DNA of 64,000 nt from 40CM-4-68-19 sp036513415. GTDB lineage: Bacteria; Myxococcota; Myxococcia; Myxococcales; 40CM-4-68-19. Both the position numbers and the translations under genes were made by a program. The notes beneath the pieces are model-generated. The model saw only the letters and a program-made list of their open reading frames with translations, ran no database searches and had not been told where the DNA came from. The stretch's first letter is position 1, and each line of letters starts with the position of its first letter. The DNA lies in the NCBI GenBank assembly GCA_036513415.1, contig DATBZA010000171.1, positions 1 to 64,000 of the forward strand, given 5' to 3'. Positions 40,763 to 49,316 of the stretch are shown here, one piece after another.

Positions 40763-41791
40763 ATGAAGAAGATCCTGTTTGCGCTGCTCGCGATCGCGGG
40801 CGCCGCGACCGCTGCGGACACCACCTTGATCAACGGCGCGGGCGCCACGTTCCCGTTCCCGATCTATTCGAAATGGTTCAGCGAGTACAACAAGGCGCAC
40901 CCGAACGTGCAGATCAACTACCAGTCGATCGGCTCGGGCGGCGGCATCAAGCAGATCACCGAGAAGACGGTGGACTTCGGCGCTTCCGATGCTCCCATGA
41001 ACAGCGAGGAGCTGCTGAAAGCGCCCGGCATCCAGCACATCCCGACGGTGATGGGCGCGGTGGTCGTCATCCACAACGCGCCGGGCGTGCAGGACCTGAA
41101 GCTGACGCCGGAGACCGTGGCCGGCATCTTCCTGGGCAAGATCACCCAATGGAATGATCCGGCGATCGCGGCCCAGAACAAGGGGGCGAAGCTTCCGGAC
41201 ACGCAGATCGTCGTGGCCCACCGCAGCGACGGCTCGGGCACCACCGCCGTCTTCACCGACTACCTGGCCAAGGTATCGCCCGAGTGGAAGTCGGGCCCGG
41301 GCGCGGGAAAGAGCGTGAATTGGCCCACCGGGCTGGGCGGCAAGGGGAACGAGGGCGTCACCGGCATCGTCAAGCAGACGGAAGGCGGCATTGGCTACGT
41401 CGAGCTGGCGTACGCGAACCAGAACAAGCTCCCGGTCGCGGAGCTGAAGAACAAGGCGGGCGCCTTCGTGAAGCCCTCGTTGGAATCCGTCTCCGCAGCC
41501 GCCGCCCAGGTGCAGATGCCGGACGACTATCGGGTCTCGATCACCGACGCCGACGGCAAGGACGCGTGGCCCATCTCTGCCTTCACCTACCTGCTCGTCT
41601 ACAAGGACCAGCAGGACCCCGTGAAAGGCAACGCGCTGCTCAAGTTCCTCTGGTGGGCGGTGCACGACGGGCAGAAGACCGCTCCGGCCCTGGATTACGC
41701 TCCGCTGCCCCAGGGCGTGGTGCAGAAGGTGGAGAAGACGCTGCGGTCGATGACGGTGCAAGGAAAGCCGACCCTTGCTTCGAGCAGGTAG
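40763..41791 (+). CDS. pstS: Periplasmic phosphate-binding protein PstS
   Basis: 342 residues from the ATG at 40763, with AAGGAG ahead of it. Signal peptide MKKILFALLAIAGAATA-A. The phosphate site motifs are all present: INGAGATFPFPIYSKW, GSGGGIKQI, DFGASDAPM and HRSDGSGTTAVFTDYL, then WPTGLGGKGNEGV. It binds phosphate for the Pst ABC transporter. No pstC, pstA or pstB follows; instead phoU starts within its last 17 bases. The permease genes must be elsewhere. Confidence 0.94.
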   Translation: MKKILFALLAIAGAATAADTTLINGAGATFPFPIYSKWFSEYNKAHPNVQINYQSIGSGGGIKQITEKTVDFGASDAPMNSEELLKAPGIQHIPTVMGAVVVIHNAPGVQDLKLTPETVAGIFLGKITQWNDPAIAAQNKGAKLPDTQIVVAHRSDGSGTTAVFTDYLAKVSPEWKSGPGAGKSVNWPTGLGGKGNEGVTGIVKQTEGGIGYVELAYANQNKLPVAELKNKAGAFVKPSLESVSAAAAQVQMPDDYRVSITDADGKDAWPISAFTYLLVYKDQQDPVKGNALLKFLWWAVHDGQKTAPALDYAPLPQGVVQKVEKTLRSMTVQGKPTLASSR

Positions 41792-42515
41792 CCACGAGCG
41801 CAATGCTTCCGTTCGGCAGTCGCGGGTCACTGCTCCTTCCCGCGACGCCGAACTGAAGCTCTTGCGCCAGCAGTTGCTGACGTTGGGCGCGAAGGTGGAG
41901 GCGGGCGTGGCCGCCGCCATCCGCGCGCTGCTCGAGCGCGATCCGGCGCTCGCCCGCGAGCTCATCTACGCGGACGCGGAGGTCGACCAGCTCGAGCTCC
42001 AGGTTGACGAGACCTGCCGGCGGCTCCTCGTCCTGCGACATTCCCGGATCGACATGCGGTTCATCACCACGGCCGTGAAGGTCGTGGTCGATCTGGAGCG
42101 GATCGGCGACCTGGCGGTGAACATCGCCAGGCAGGCGATCGACCTGGACCCGATCCCGCCGCTCAGACCCCGGCACGATCTCCCGAAGCTGGCGGACCTT
42201 TGCCAGCGACAGGTGCGGATGGCGCTGGCCGCGTTCGCCGGCGCGGACGTTGTCCGCGCCCAGAAGGTGATCCTGAACGACGAATTGGTGGACGCGCGCT
42301 ACCACGCCCTCTTCAACGAGCTGATCGGCCTGATGATGGAGGATCCGGCGAACATCCGGAGCGGCAACGGCATGCTCTTCGTGGCCAAGCACCTGGAACG
42401 CATCGCGGACCATGCCGTGAACGTGGCCGAGATGGTCGTGTTCCTGGTCAAGGGCAAGGACATCCGCCATCCTGGATCGCGAGGCTTCGAGTCTCACGCC
42501 GCCGCGGGCGGCTGA
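41775..42515 (+). CDS. phoU: Phosphate transport regulator PhoU
   Basis: 246 residues from TTG 41775, overlapping pstS by 17 bases. The first ~25 residues may not be translated, as no better start is visible. The body has the twin three-helix PhoU repeats with the acidic metal-binding motif in both halves: RFITTAVKVVVDLERIGDLA and FVAKHLERIADHAVNVAEMV. PhoU links Pst transport to PhoR signalling. The tail ends 20 bases from structured element copy 3. Confidence 0.9.
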   Translation: MLRAGSHERNASVRQSRVTAPSRDAELKLLRQQLLTLGAKVEAGVAAAIRALLERDPALARELIYADAEVDQLELQVDETCRRLLVLRHSRIDMRFITTAVKVVVDLERIGDLAVNIARQAIDLDPIPPLRPRHDLPKLADLCQRQVRMALAAFAGADVVRAQKVILNDELVDARYHALFNELIGLMMEDPANIRSGNGMLFVAKHLERIADHAVNVAEMVVFLVKGKDIRHPGSRGFESHAAAGG

Positions 42516-42534
42516 TCGGGTCCTAAACCAGTCC

Positions 42535-42613
42535 TAAACCGCGTCTCACAACCGGACTGACGAGTGATCGCGCTCAGGCATAGGCGCTAAGCCATCTTCG
42601 ATGGCCGCGCCTA
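42535..42613 (-). repeat. Structured ~79-nt dispersed element, copy 3 (reverse orientation)
   Basis: Read on the minus strand it starts TAGGCGC, then GCCATC-GAA-GATGGC, then GCGCCTA. The outer and inner stems are both preserved against copies 1-2 although the paired bases differ. The tail TGAGCGCGATCACTCG is identical to copy 2, followed by aligned CCGGT and GAGACGCGGTTTA. The TAG at 42611-42613 is the stop codon of the metallophosphoesterase gene. It fills the gap between convergent phoU and that gene. Next to it, TCCTAAACC occurs twice in tandem (42521-42540). Confidence 0.8.
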
Positions 42614-43390
42614 AGCCTCCGAGGTCGACACTGCCGCGCGGGTCCCGGCGAACGAGGGAGGCCGCACGTCGAGCCACCGCGGCCCGTGCACGAGCTCTCC
42701 GCCGGCGGCGGCGAAGATCCGGCAGGCCTGCAGCCCGGTGCTGCATCCACCATTGAAGACCCGCAGCGTCCCGGCCTCGATCTCCGCAGGCCGGTGGCGG
42801 TGACCGTGCAACACCAGGTCGCAGCGGCCCTGCAGCCGCGCAACCATCTCGTGCCCGGTCGCCAGCTCGGCCGCGTTGGGCCAGCCCAGCTGCGTGATCA
42901 CGCGCTCCATCAAGTGGTCGTCCGGCAGCGGAAGCAGGTGGTGGTGCAGCAGGAGCAGGCGCAGCGATCCCGGCGGCGCGCCGTCCAGCGCGGCGCAGAT
43001 CGCGTCCATGTCGGCTTCGTCCATCTGCCCGTGCGAGTCGAACCAGCGCCGGTTGTGGGGGCCGGTGGAGTCGAAGCGGACCATGAAGACGCCCCCATGA
43101 TCTTCCGCCTGCACCCGGGGGGCGCTCATCAGCGCGCTCGCCACGCCATCGCCGAGGCGGTCGTGGTTGCCGGGAACCACCACCATCCGGCCCTCCTCGA
43201 ACAGCGGGGCGAACACGGATTGGAACGTCTCCAACTCGGACCGGAGGCCGCGATGGGTGATGTCGCCGGTCACGATCACGCGCCCCACGCGGACCGCGAG
43301 CAGCGCGGAGCAGAGGCGCCGGCAGGCGTGGGCCGCGGCAGGCCCGGCGCCGAGATGCAGATCGGAGAGGTGGGCGAAAGTCCGCAGCAT
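42611..43390 (-). CDS. Calcineurin-like metallophosphoesterase
   Basis: 259 residues from the ATG at 43390. All five metal motifs are visible: HLSDLHLG, VTGDITHRG, VVPGNHDRLGD, LLLHHHLLP and LHGHRHRP. Class III (Icc-like) phosphodiesterases have this pattern. No signal peptide is present, so it is cytoplasmic. The stop codon is supplied by the structured repeat. Its divergent neighbour is the glycosyltransferase, 157 bases away. The substrate is unknown; a cyclic nucleotide, phospholipid head group or polyphosphate-related compound are options. Confidence 0.9.
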   Translation of the reverse strand: MLRTFAHLSDLHLGAGPAAAHACRRLCSALLAVRVGRVIVTGDITHRGLRSELETFQSVFAPLFEEGRMVVVPGNHDRLGDGVASALMSAPRVQAEDHGGVFMVRFDSTGPHNRRWFDSHGQMDEADMDAICAALDGAPPGSLRLLLLHHHLLPLPDDHLMERVITQLGWPNAAELATGHEMVARLQGRCDLVLHGHRHRPAEIEAGTLRVFNGGCSTGLQACRIFAAAGGELVHGPRWLDVRPPSFAGTRAAVSTSEA

Positions 43391-43547
43391 GCAACATCCT
43401 CTCGCGCGCGGATGGCAACCGCGCGACGATCCGGAGTGCAGTTTGCAAATTCTCCGTCCGGCGGGTTTGCCAAGAAGTTTCACAGATGTGCGCAGCGCGC
43501 CACTCCCCGCCAGGGACAATCCAGGGCGCAGGAAAGGAGGACGGCGC

Positions 43548-44738
43548 ATGACCTTGCCCACTGTCGTGTACCTGCTCGTCGTGCTCGCCCCCGTGTCGCT
43601 CTTGATCACGCTGCTGGCGCATGCGGCGGTGTTCGTCGCGCTCTCGCCGCGGCTGCCCGGCGACGGTCCTGCGCCGCCGATCACGGTGCTCAAGCCGGTC
43701 AAGGGCGACGAGCCCGGTCTGTACGAGAACCTCGCGTCGCTGGCGCGGCAGGACTACCCCGCCTACGAAATCCTGATCGGCGCGGAAGACGCGCGCGATC
43801 CAGCGCTCGAGACCGCCCGCCAGGTGCAGGACGACTTCCCCCAGGTCCCCATCGGGATTTACGTCGGCGCCCGGCCGCTCGGCCTGAACCCGAAGGTCAA
43901 CCTGCTCTCCGCGCTCTTCGATCGCGCGCGGCACGATGCGGTGCTCATTTCGGACAGCAACGTGCGGGTCGGCCCGGAGTACCTGCGGGAGATGGCGGCC
44001 GAAATGGCGGATCCGGCCGTGGGCCTCGTCACCAACATGGTGGTGGGGGACGGAGCGGGCATCGGCGCGCTCCTCGAGACCCTCCACCTCAACTCGTTCG
44101 TCGCTGCCGCCACCAGCCTGGCCCGGGTCGCCGTGGGTCGCGCGTGCGTAATCGGGAAGTCGATGCTGCTGCGGCGCAGCGATCTCGAGCGGCTCGGCGG
44201 GCTCCACGAGGTGCGGAACGTGCTTGCAGAGGACTTCGTCATCGGCCGCATGTACGAGCTGGCTGGTTTCCGCGTGGCGCTCTCGCCGTACCTGGTCCGC
44301 TGCATGAACGACGGTTGGACGGTGGAGCGATTCCTCAACCGGCACGTGCGCTGGGCGCAGATGCGCCGCCGGATTGCGCCGGCGGCCTACCTGGGCGAGC
44401 TCCTGCTCAACCCGGTGCTCTGGATCGCGCTTGCGACCTTGTCCCTCCTGGCGACGGGGCCCGGGCGCGATCTGCGCCTGCTCGCCGTCGCTGCCGCCGG
44501 CGTAGCGGTCAAGTGCGCGTCCGATTCGTTGCTCTGCCGCCGTCTGCGGGGGACGCTGCCGCGCGCGGCGGAAGTCGTCATCATGCCGCTCAAGGATCTG
44601 GCGATGGCGGCCATCTGGCTGGTCGCGTGGTTCCGGCGGCGGGTGAGCTGGCGCGGAAACGAGCTGCGCATCGAGCGGGGCAGCCTGCTCAAGGCAGCGG
44701 AGCCCGAGGTGATGGAAGCGGCGCAAGAGGTGGCCTGA
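43548..44738 (+). CDS. Membrane glycosyltransferase, ceramide-glucosyltransferase/HpnI type
   Basis: 396 residues from the ATG at 43548, preceded by AAAGGAGG. An N-terminal membrane helix (VVYLLVVLAPVSLLITLLAHA, cited near 6-26) precedes a GT2/GT21 catalytic domain: PPITVLKPVKGDEPGLYENL, the acidic site in VLISDSNVRVGPEYL, catalytic acid in LAEDFVIGRM and the (Q/R)xxRW-like RHVRWAQMRRR. C-terminal hydrophobic segments follow. Related enzymes glucosylate ceramide or build hopanoid lipids (HpnI). No hopanoid genes are adjacent, so the acceptor is open. Confidence 0.82.
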   Translation: MTLPTVVYLLVVLAPVSLLITLLAHAAVFVALSPRLPGDGPAPPITVLKPVKGDEPGLYENLASLARQDYPAYEILIGAEDARDPALETARQVQDDFPQVPIGIYVGARPLGLNPKVNLLSALFDRARHDAVLISDSNVRVGPEYLREMAAEMADPAVGLVTNMVVGDGAGIGALLETLHLNSFVAAATSLARVAVGRACVIGKSMLLRRSDLERLGGLHEVRNVLAEDFVIGRMYELAGFRVALSPYLVRCMNDGWTVERFLNRHVRWAQMRRRIAPAAYLGELLLNPVLWIALATLSLLATGPGRDLRLLAVAAAGVAVKCASDSLLCRRLRGTLPRAAEVVIMPLKDLAMAAIWLVAWFRRRVSWRGNELRIERGSLLKAAEPEVMEAAQEVA

Positions 44739-44744
44739 CGGCGC

Positions 44745-44764
44745 GGCGCCCCGGTCAGGGCGCC
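44745..44764 (+). terminator. GC-rich hairpin after the glycosyltransferase gene
   Basis: A perfect 7-bp inverted repeat, GGCGCCC with GGGCGCC across a six-base loop, beginning seven bases after the stop codon. There is no T-run, so it is not a classic intrinsic terminator, but it could stop or stabilise the transcript in a high-GC genome. Confidence 0.4.
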
Positions 44765-44894
44765 CGGATCCGCCTCAGGTCGGATTCGAGTCGCTGTTCG
44801 GCTGTCCTGGCGGCACTTTGGCGCACGCTGCCGGAGGACGTCTGGAGCCGCAACTCCCCGCGCCGCCGTGCGTTATCGGTTTTCGTCGCTGAAA

Positions 44895-44921
44895 CGTCAC
44901 GCGGTTGTCGCATTCTGTCGG
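44895..44921 (+). promoter_or_regulatory. Candidate Pho box array upstream of ppk1
   Basis: Three GTC-cored half-sites in a row, CGTCACG, TTGTCGC and CTGTCGG, with cores at 44896, 44907 and 44917. The 11- and 10-base spacings fit PhoB direct repeats. It ends about 25 bases before the GTG chosen for ppk1 and would lie inside the gene if the earlier start at 44868 were used. Confidence 0.4.
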
Positions 44922-44945
44922 TGCCCGTCCGGCATCCTCCGTCGG

Positions 44946-47099
44946 GTGCAGACTGCAGTGCGCGAGCCGGAAGGGAAAACGCCTTCCTTTCTCGAGCTGC
45001 ACGATCCGCGGCTCTACCTCAACCGCGAGCTATCGTCGCTCGCCTTCAACGAGCGCGTCCTCGAGGAGGCCTGTGATCCCTCCGTCCCGCCGCTGGAGCG
45101 CTTGAAGTTCCTCGGGATTTTCAGCAGCAACCTGGACGAGTTCTTCATGATCCGCGTCGCGGGCCTCAAGCAGCAGCTCGCGGGCGGCGTGGAAGAGCGC
45201 GCCGCGGACGCGCTCACCCCTGGCGAGGTGCTTCGCGAGATCTCCCAGCGCGCGCACGCGCTCGTTGCACGCCAGTACGCTGCGCTCTCGGGCGACCTGC
45301 TCCGGGCGCTGGAGCGCGGCGGTCTCCGTCTGCTGCGCCCGCACGTGCTCACTCCGGGGCTGCGCGAGCGGGCCGCAGCCTACTTCGAGCGCGAGGTGAT
45401 GCCCGTCCTGACGCCGATGGCCATCGATCCAGGCCATCCCTTTCCACATCTCGCGAACAAGTCCCTCAATGTGGTGGTGCGCTTCGCCGCGCAGCCCCGG
45501 CTGCGGTTCGGCGTTGTCCCCGTTCCCCAGGTGCTCCCGCGGCTGGTGGACCTGGCGGAGGGGGGCTTCCTGCTCCTCGAGGAGCTGATCGCGCTCAACG
45601 TGACACAGCTGTTCCCCGGGATGACCGTTGCCGCATGTCATGCCTGCCGCGTGACCCGGAACTGGGACCTCGACATCGACGAGGAGGAAGCCGAAGACCT
45701 CCTCGTGACCATCGAGCGGGAAGTGCGCAGGCGGGATCGCGGCAACGCTGTCCGGCTGGAGATCGCCGCCTCCGCCGATGATGCCGTGATCGACGAGCTC
45801 TGCCGGGAGTTGGGCCTGGAGTCGGGGGACGTCTACCGCATCGACGGTCCCCTCGACGTCCCCGCGCTCCTGCCCGCGGCCAACCGTCTGGAAGCGAAGG
45901 AGCTGCATGAGGAAGCCTTCACGCCGGTCCAGCAGGGCGTCCTCGAGGGCGCGGACTTGTTCGCGGCGCTGCGGGAGAAGGACCTCCTCCTGCACCACCC
46001 GTACGATTCATTCGACGCGGTGGTGGCCTTCATCGATGCAGCAGCGGACGATCCGGACGTCCTCGCCATCAAGCAGACGCTCTATCGAACGGGGCGCGAC
46101 AGCCCCATCGTGCGGGCGCTCCAGCGGGCAGCGGAGAACGGCAAGCAGGTCACCGCTTTGGTGGAGCTGAAGGCCCGCATGGACGAGGAGGCCAACATCG
46201 TCTGGGCGCGCGCTCTCGAGCAGTCCGGCGTCCATGTGGTGTACGGGCTGATCGGTATCAAGACGCATTGCAAGATCGCCATGGTGGTCCGCCGCGAGAA
46301 CGGCCGGCTCTGCCGGTACGTGCATCTCGGGACCGGGAACTACAACACGCAGACCGCGCGCGCTTACGCCGATCTGTCGTTCCTCACCTCGCGCGAGGAG
46401 TTCGCGGCGGACGCGGCACGTCTGTTCAATCTGCTCACCAGCTCCTCCCGCCCCCGCGGCTGGAGCCGGTTCATGGTCAGCCCGCTACACATGCGCAGCG
46501 CGCTGCTGGATCTGATCGAGCGGGAAGCGCGCCACGCGGCGCAGGGCCAGCCGGCGCGCATCGTGGTGAAGGTGAACGCGCTGGTGGATCCGGAGGTGAT
46601 CCGGGCCCTGTACCGCGCTTCGCAGGCGGGCGTGCAGGTCGATCTGTTGGTCCGCGGCATCTGCTGCCTGCGAGCGGGCTTGCCGGGAGTCAGCGAGCGA
46701 ATCCGCGTCATCAGCATCGTCGACCGTTTCCTGGAGCACGCGCGCTGCTTCTACTTCGAGGCGGGCGGGCGGCAGGAGGTCTGGCTTTCGTCGGCCGACT
46801 GGATGCCGCGCAACTTCCAGCGCCGGGTGGAGGTGGCATTTCCGGTCGAGGACCCTCGCCTCAAGGCGCGGATCATCGAAGAGGTGTTGCAGCTCAGCCT
46901 CGCGGACGACGTCAAGGCCCGCCGCCTGCGGCCGGACGGAGTCTGGGAGCGGGTGCCGGCGCAGTCCGCCCTGCGCAGCCAGGAGTGGCTGCTCGCGGCG
47001 GCGCGGAAGACGGCGGCCGCCGAGGAAGGCGAGATGCGCCTGCTCGAACCGCAGGCGCTGGGGGCGCCACGGGCGGCCCGCAGGCGCCGGCGTCCCTGA
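44946..47099 (+). CDS. ppk1: Polyphosphate kinase 1
   Basis: 717 residues from GTG 44946 (VQTAVREPEGKT). An earlier start at 44868 would add 26 residues that look unlike the family. The PPK1 landmarks are present: DPRLYLNRELSSLAFNERVL (N domain), SSNLDEFFMIRVAGLKQQL, HPYDSFDAVV, IKQTLYRTG, the phospho-His region IGIKTHCKIAMVVRRENG, HLGTGNYNTQTARAYADLS and DRFLEHARCFYFEAGG. It makes polyphosphate from ATP. Its place beside phoBR-pstS-phoU fits coordinated phosphate storage. Confidence 0.93.
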   Translation: MQTAVREPEGKTPSFLELHDPRLYLNRELSSLAFNERVLEEACDPSVPPLERLKFLGIFSSNLDEFFMIRVAGLKQQLAGGVEERAADALTPGEVLREISQRAHALVARQYAALSGDLLRALERGGLRLLRPHVLTPGLRERAAAYFEREVMPVLTPMAIDPGHPFPHLANKSLNVVVRFAAQPRLRFGVVPVPQVLPRLVDLAEGGFLLLEELIALNVTQLFPGMTVAACHACRVTRNWDLDIDEEEAEDLLVTIEREVRRRDRGNAVRLEIAASADDAVIDELCRELGLESGDVYRIDGPLDVPALLPAANRLEAKELHEEAFTPVQQGVLEGADLFAALREKDLLLHHPYDSFDAVVAFIDAAADDPDVLAIKQTLYRTGRDSPIVRALQRAAENGKQVTALVELKARMDEEANIVWARALEQSGVHVVYGLIGIKTHCKIAMVVRRENGRLCRYVHLGTGNYNTQTARAYADLSFLTSREEFAADAARLFNLLTSSSRPRGWSRFMVSPLHMRSALLDLIEREARHAAQGQPARIVVKVNALVDPEVIRALYRASQAGVQVDLLVRGICCLRAGLPGVSERIRVISIVDRFLEHARCFYFEAGGRQEVWLSSADWMPRNFQRRVEVAFPVEDPRLKARIIEEVLQLSLADDVKARRLRPDGVWERVPAQSALRSQEWLLAAARKTAAAEEGEMRLLEPQALGAPRAARRRRRP

Positions 47100-47162
47100 C
47101 ACGGGCAAGTTTCCGGAATGTTGCGGCGGTGGCGCGGCCGGCGTGCAAACCTTGCCGTCATC

Positions 47163-47639
47163 ATGCGCGTGTACTTGATCCACCACGCCCATGCAGTCGA
47201 TGCTCCTCCTGGGGCGAGCTTCCTCGACGACCTGCGCGCGCTCACCCCGGCCGGACGCAGGCGCTTCGCCCGCACCGCCCGGGCGTTCGCGGAGCGGGGA
47301 GAAGGTATCGAGTTGTTGCGCTCCAGTCCCGCCCTGCGAGCCGTGGAGACGGCGGAGCTGCTCGCGATGGAATTGAAGAACGCCCATGTCGCCGTGCTGG
47401 AGGAGCTGAGGCCGGGCGCCGCGGCGGTCCCGGTGCGCGACTGGCTGCTGCAGCAACGGACCGGGGCGATCGCGCTGGTTGGCCACGGGCGCCAGCTCCG
47501 CGACCTGGCCCGCTTGCTGGTCGGGCCGGAGCCACCGTTCGAGTTGAAGAAGGGATCGATCGTCCGGATCGATCTGAAAGGAAAGAAGGCAAGTCCTCGC
47601 TGGTCGTTGCGCGATCCGGAGGACGCTATCGGCGCGTGA
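47163..47639 (+). CDS. SixA-like histidine phosphatase
   Basis: 158 residues from the ATG at 47163. Histidine-phosphatase signature: MRVYLIHHAHAVD, where the usual Arg-His-Gly is His-His-Ala so the Arg is lost and Gly becomes Ala. Then RSSPALRAVETAELLA and VGHGRQLRDLARLL carry the second Arg and second His. SixA-type enzymes act on phospho-His or polyphosphate-linked targets, and they often sit beside ppk genes. Intergenic 47100-47162 is short, so it is probably co-transcribed with ppk1. Confidence 0.78.
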   Translation: MRVYLIHHAHAVDAPPGASFLDDLRALTPAGRRRFARTARAFAERGEGIELLRSSPALRAVETAELLAMELKNAHVAVLEELRPGAAAVPVRDWLLQQRTGAIALVGHGRQLRDLARLLVGPEPPFELKKGSIVRIDLKGKKASPRWSLRDPEDAIGA

Positions 47640-47648
47640 GGCCGTGCC

Positions 47649-49238
47649 GTGCCGGACTGGTGGACACTGCCGGCGCTTGCACGGCGGCCCGATGCTGCGC
47701 AACATGCGCACCGCATGAAAGCGCCGATACTCGAGATCGCCAGCGCGGCGGCGCTGGAGCGGCGCCTCTCGCGCACTCTGCGCGACCTGGCGGCCATCGG
47801 CGACAAGCGCGCGGGCAGCGCCGCTGGAGCCGCCAGCGCCACCTACATCCAGGAGCGGATGAACGCGGCCGGGGTCCGGAGCGTGCACTTGGAGACGTTC
47901 CGCTTCGCCTCGTTCGTCCAGGGGGGCTCCGCGTTCCGCGCGGGAGGGCGCGACCTGGCGCACGAGGTGCTGGCCTACTCGGGATGCGGCCCCGCCGCAG
48001 GGCCGCTGGTCCACGTCGGCACTGGCGAGCCTGCGGACTACGACGGCCGCGACCTTTCCGGCCGCATCGCGCTGGTCGAACGCAACGTCACCTTCCATCG
48101 CAGCGCCCAGTATCGGGAGGCCGTCGCGCGCGGCGCGGTGGGCCTGGTGTACATCAGCCACGCACCGGACAACCTGATCCAGATCGGCACCGTGGCGGAT
48201 CCGGAAGACGGGCTCGGACCGATTCCCGCGCTCAGCGTGGGGGAGCGCGACGGCAAGGACTTGATCGCTGCCGCGCGAGCCGGCGGCGTCACCGTGGAGA
48301 TCCGGATCGACGCGGCGCTCGAGCCCGCGACCGGTCGAAACGTCGTCGGACGGCTCGCAGGTGAGGGCCCGCCGCTCTTGATCGGGGCGCATCACGACAC
48401 CTGGCACGTGGGCTCGACGGACAACGGCAGCGGCATCGCCGTGCTCCTGGAGCTCGCCGAGAGGCTCGCGCACGAGCCTCGCCGGCGCGGCGTCGCGCTC
48501 GTCGCCTACGACGCCGAGGAGCTGGGTCTATTCGGCGGATACGACTTCCTCCGCAAGCACGTGGTCGAGGCCGGGGAGCGTTTCGCCGCGTTCGTCAATC
48601 TGGAAATTCCCGGAGCGGGCCCCGACGACGTGCGCGCCGTGGCGTACACGCCGGGGCTCGAGGCGCCGCTGCGGTCGACGGCCATCGACGAGCTGTACCC
48701 AGTCTGCGTGGGGATGGAAATGGTGCCGGCGCTCTTCGGCGGAGTGGTGCCGACCGACATCCAGGGCGCGTACCGCTGGGGGATGCCCGGGGCTTCGACG
48801 GCGTGCGACAGCCCTTGGTACCACACCCGGGCGGACACGCCGGACAAGGTCGACCTGGCGTTTCTCGCTCGCGCCGCGCTTCGCTGGCGCCGCATGATCG
48901 CCACCCTGGATTCGGCCGCCGACGAGGCGCTCCTCGCGCCCGATCCGCACCTGTGGACCCTGGAGATCGGGACGAATCACCTGAGCGCGGGCCTGCTTCT
49001 CGAGATACGGGCAAGGCGTGCGGGGGGCGCGCCGGCAGCGGGCGCGCAAATCCTGGTCTGGCTGGACGTGGACGACTTCACGCGTGCGTTCCGCGCCGAG
49101 GTGCGGGCCGACGCTTCCGGAGTGGCCCGCGTGACCATCCCGCGCGATACCTTGCGGCGCGGAAGTGGTGGCAGGTACGTCCATGTCACCGCGGGCGAGA
49201 GCTGGCCTCTGGTCGAGCGCATTTTGCCACTGCATTGA
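47649..49238 (+). CDS. M28-family zinc aminopeptidase-like protein
   Basis: 529 residues from GTG 47649 (TGAGG eight bases ahead); the ATG at 47715 (MKAPILEIAS) is a serious alternative. A PA-type insert lies at ~140-230 (GRDLSGRIALVERNVTFHR, cited in part). M28 zinc ligands follow: PPLLIGAHHDTWHVGSTDNGS (H and D; cited by region), VAYDAEELGLFGGYDF (Glu), and a late His in DSPWYHTRADTPDKVD. No clear signal peptide. The extra C-terminal ~110 residues form a beta-domain. Exopeptidase by family; substrate unknown. Confidence 0.85.
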   Translation: MPDWWTLPALARRPDAAQHAHRMKAPILEIASAAALERRLSRTLRDLAAIGDKRAGSAAGAASATYIQERMNAAGVRSVHLETFRFASFVQGGSAFRAGGRDLAHEVLAYSGCGPAAGPLVHVGTGEPADYDGRDLSGRIALVERNVTFHRSAQYREAVARGAVGLVYISHAPDNLIQIGTVADPEDGLGPIPALSVGERDGKDLIAAARAGGVTVEIRIDAALEPATGRNVVGRLAGEGPPLLIGAHHDTWHVGSTDNGSGIAVLLELAERLAHEPRRRGVALVAYDAEELGLFGGYDFLRKHVVEAGERFAAFVNLEIPGAGPDDVRAVAYTPGLEAPLRSTAIDELYPVCVGMEMVPALFGGVVPTDIQGAYRWGMPGASTACDSPWYHTRADTPDKVDLAFLARAALRWRRMIATLDSAADEALLAPDPHLWTLEIGTNHLSAGLLLEIRARRAGGAPAAGAQILVWLDVDDFTRAFRAEVRADASGVARVTIPRDTLRRGSGGRYVHVTAGESWPLVERILPLH

Positions 49239-49316
49239 TCCGAATCTTTTGCGCGCGCTCCACGGGATTGCCATTTGGCTCCGGTACTGCTGTTCGCATC
49301 TCTCACGGAGGTGCGC

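Noticed and set aside
42521..42540. Tandem TCCTAAACC repeat beside element copy 3 as an operator
   Set aside because: It lies between convergent genes, so there is no promoter to control; it is probably a short tandem duplication of the element end.
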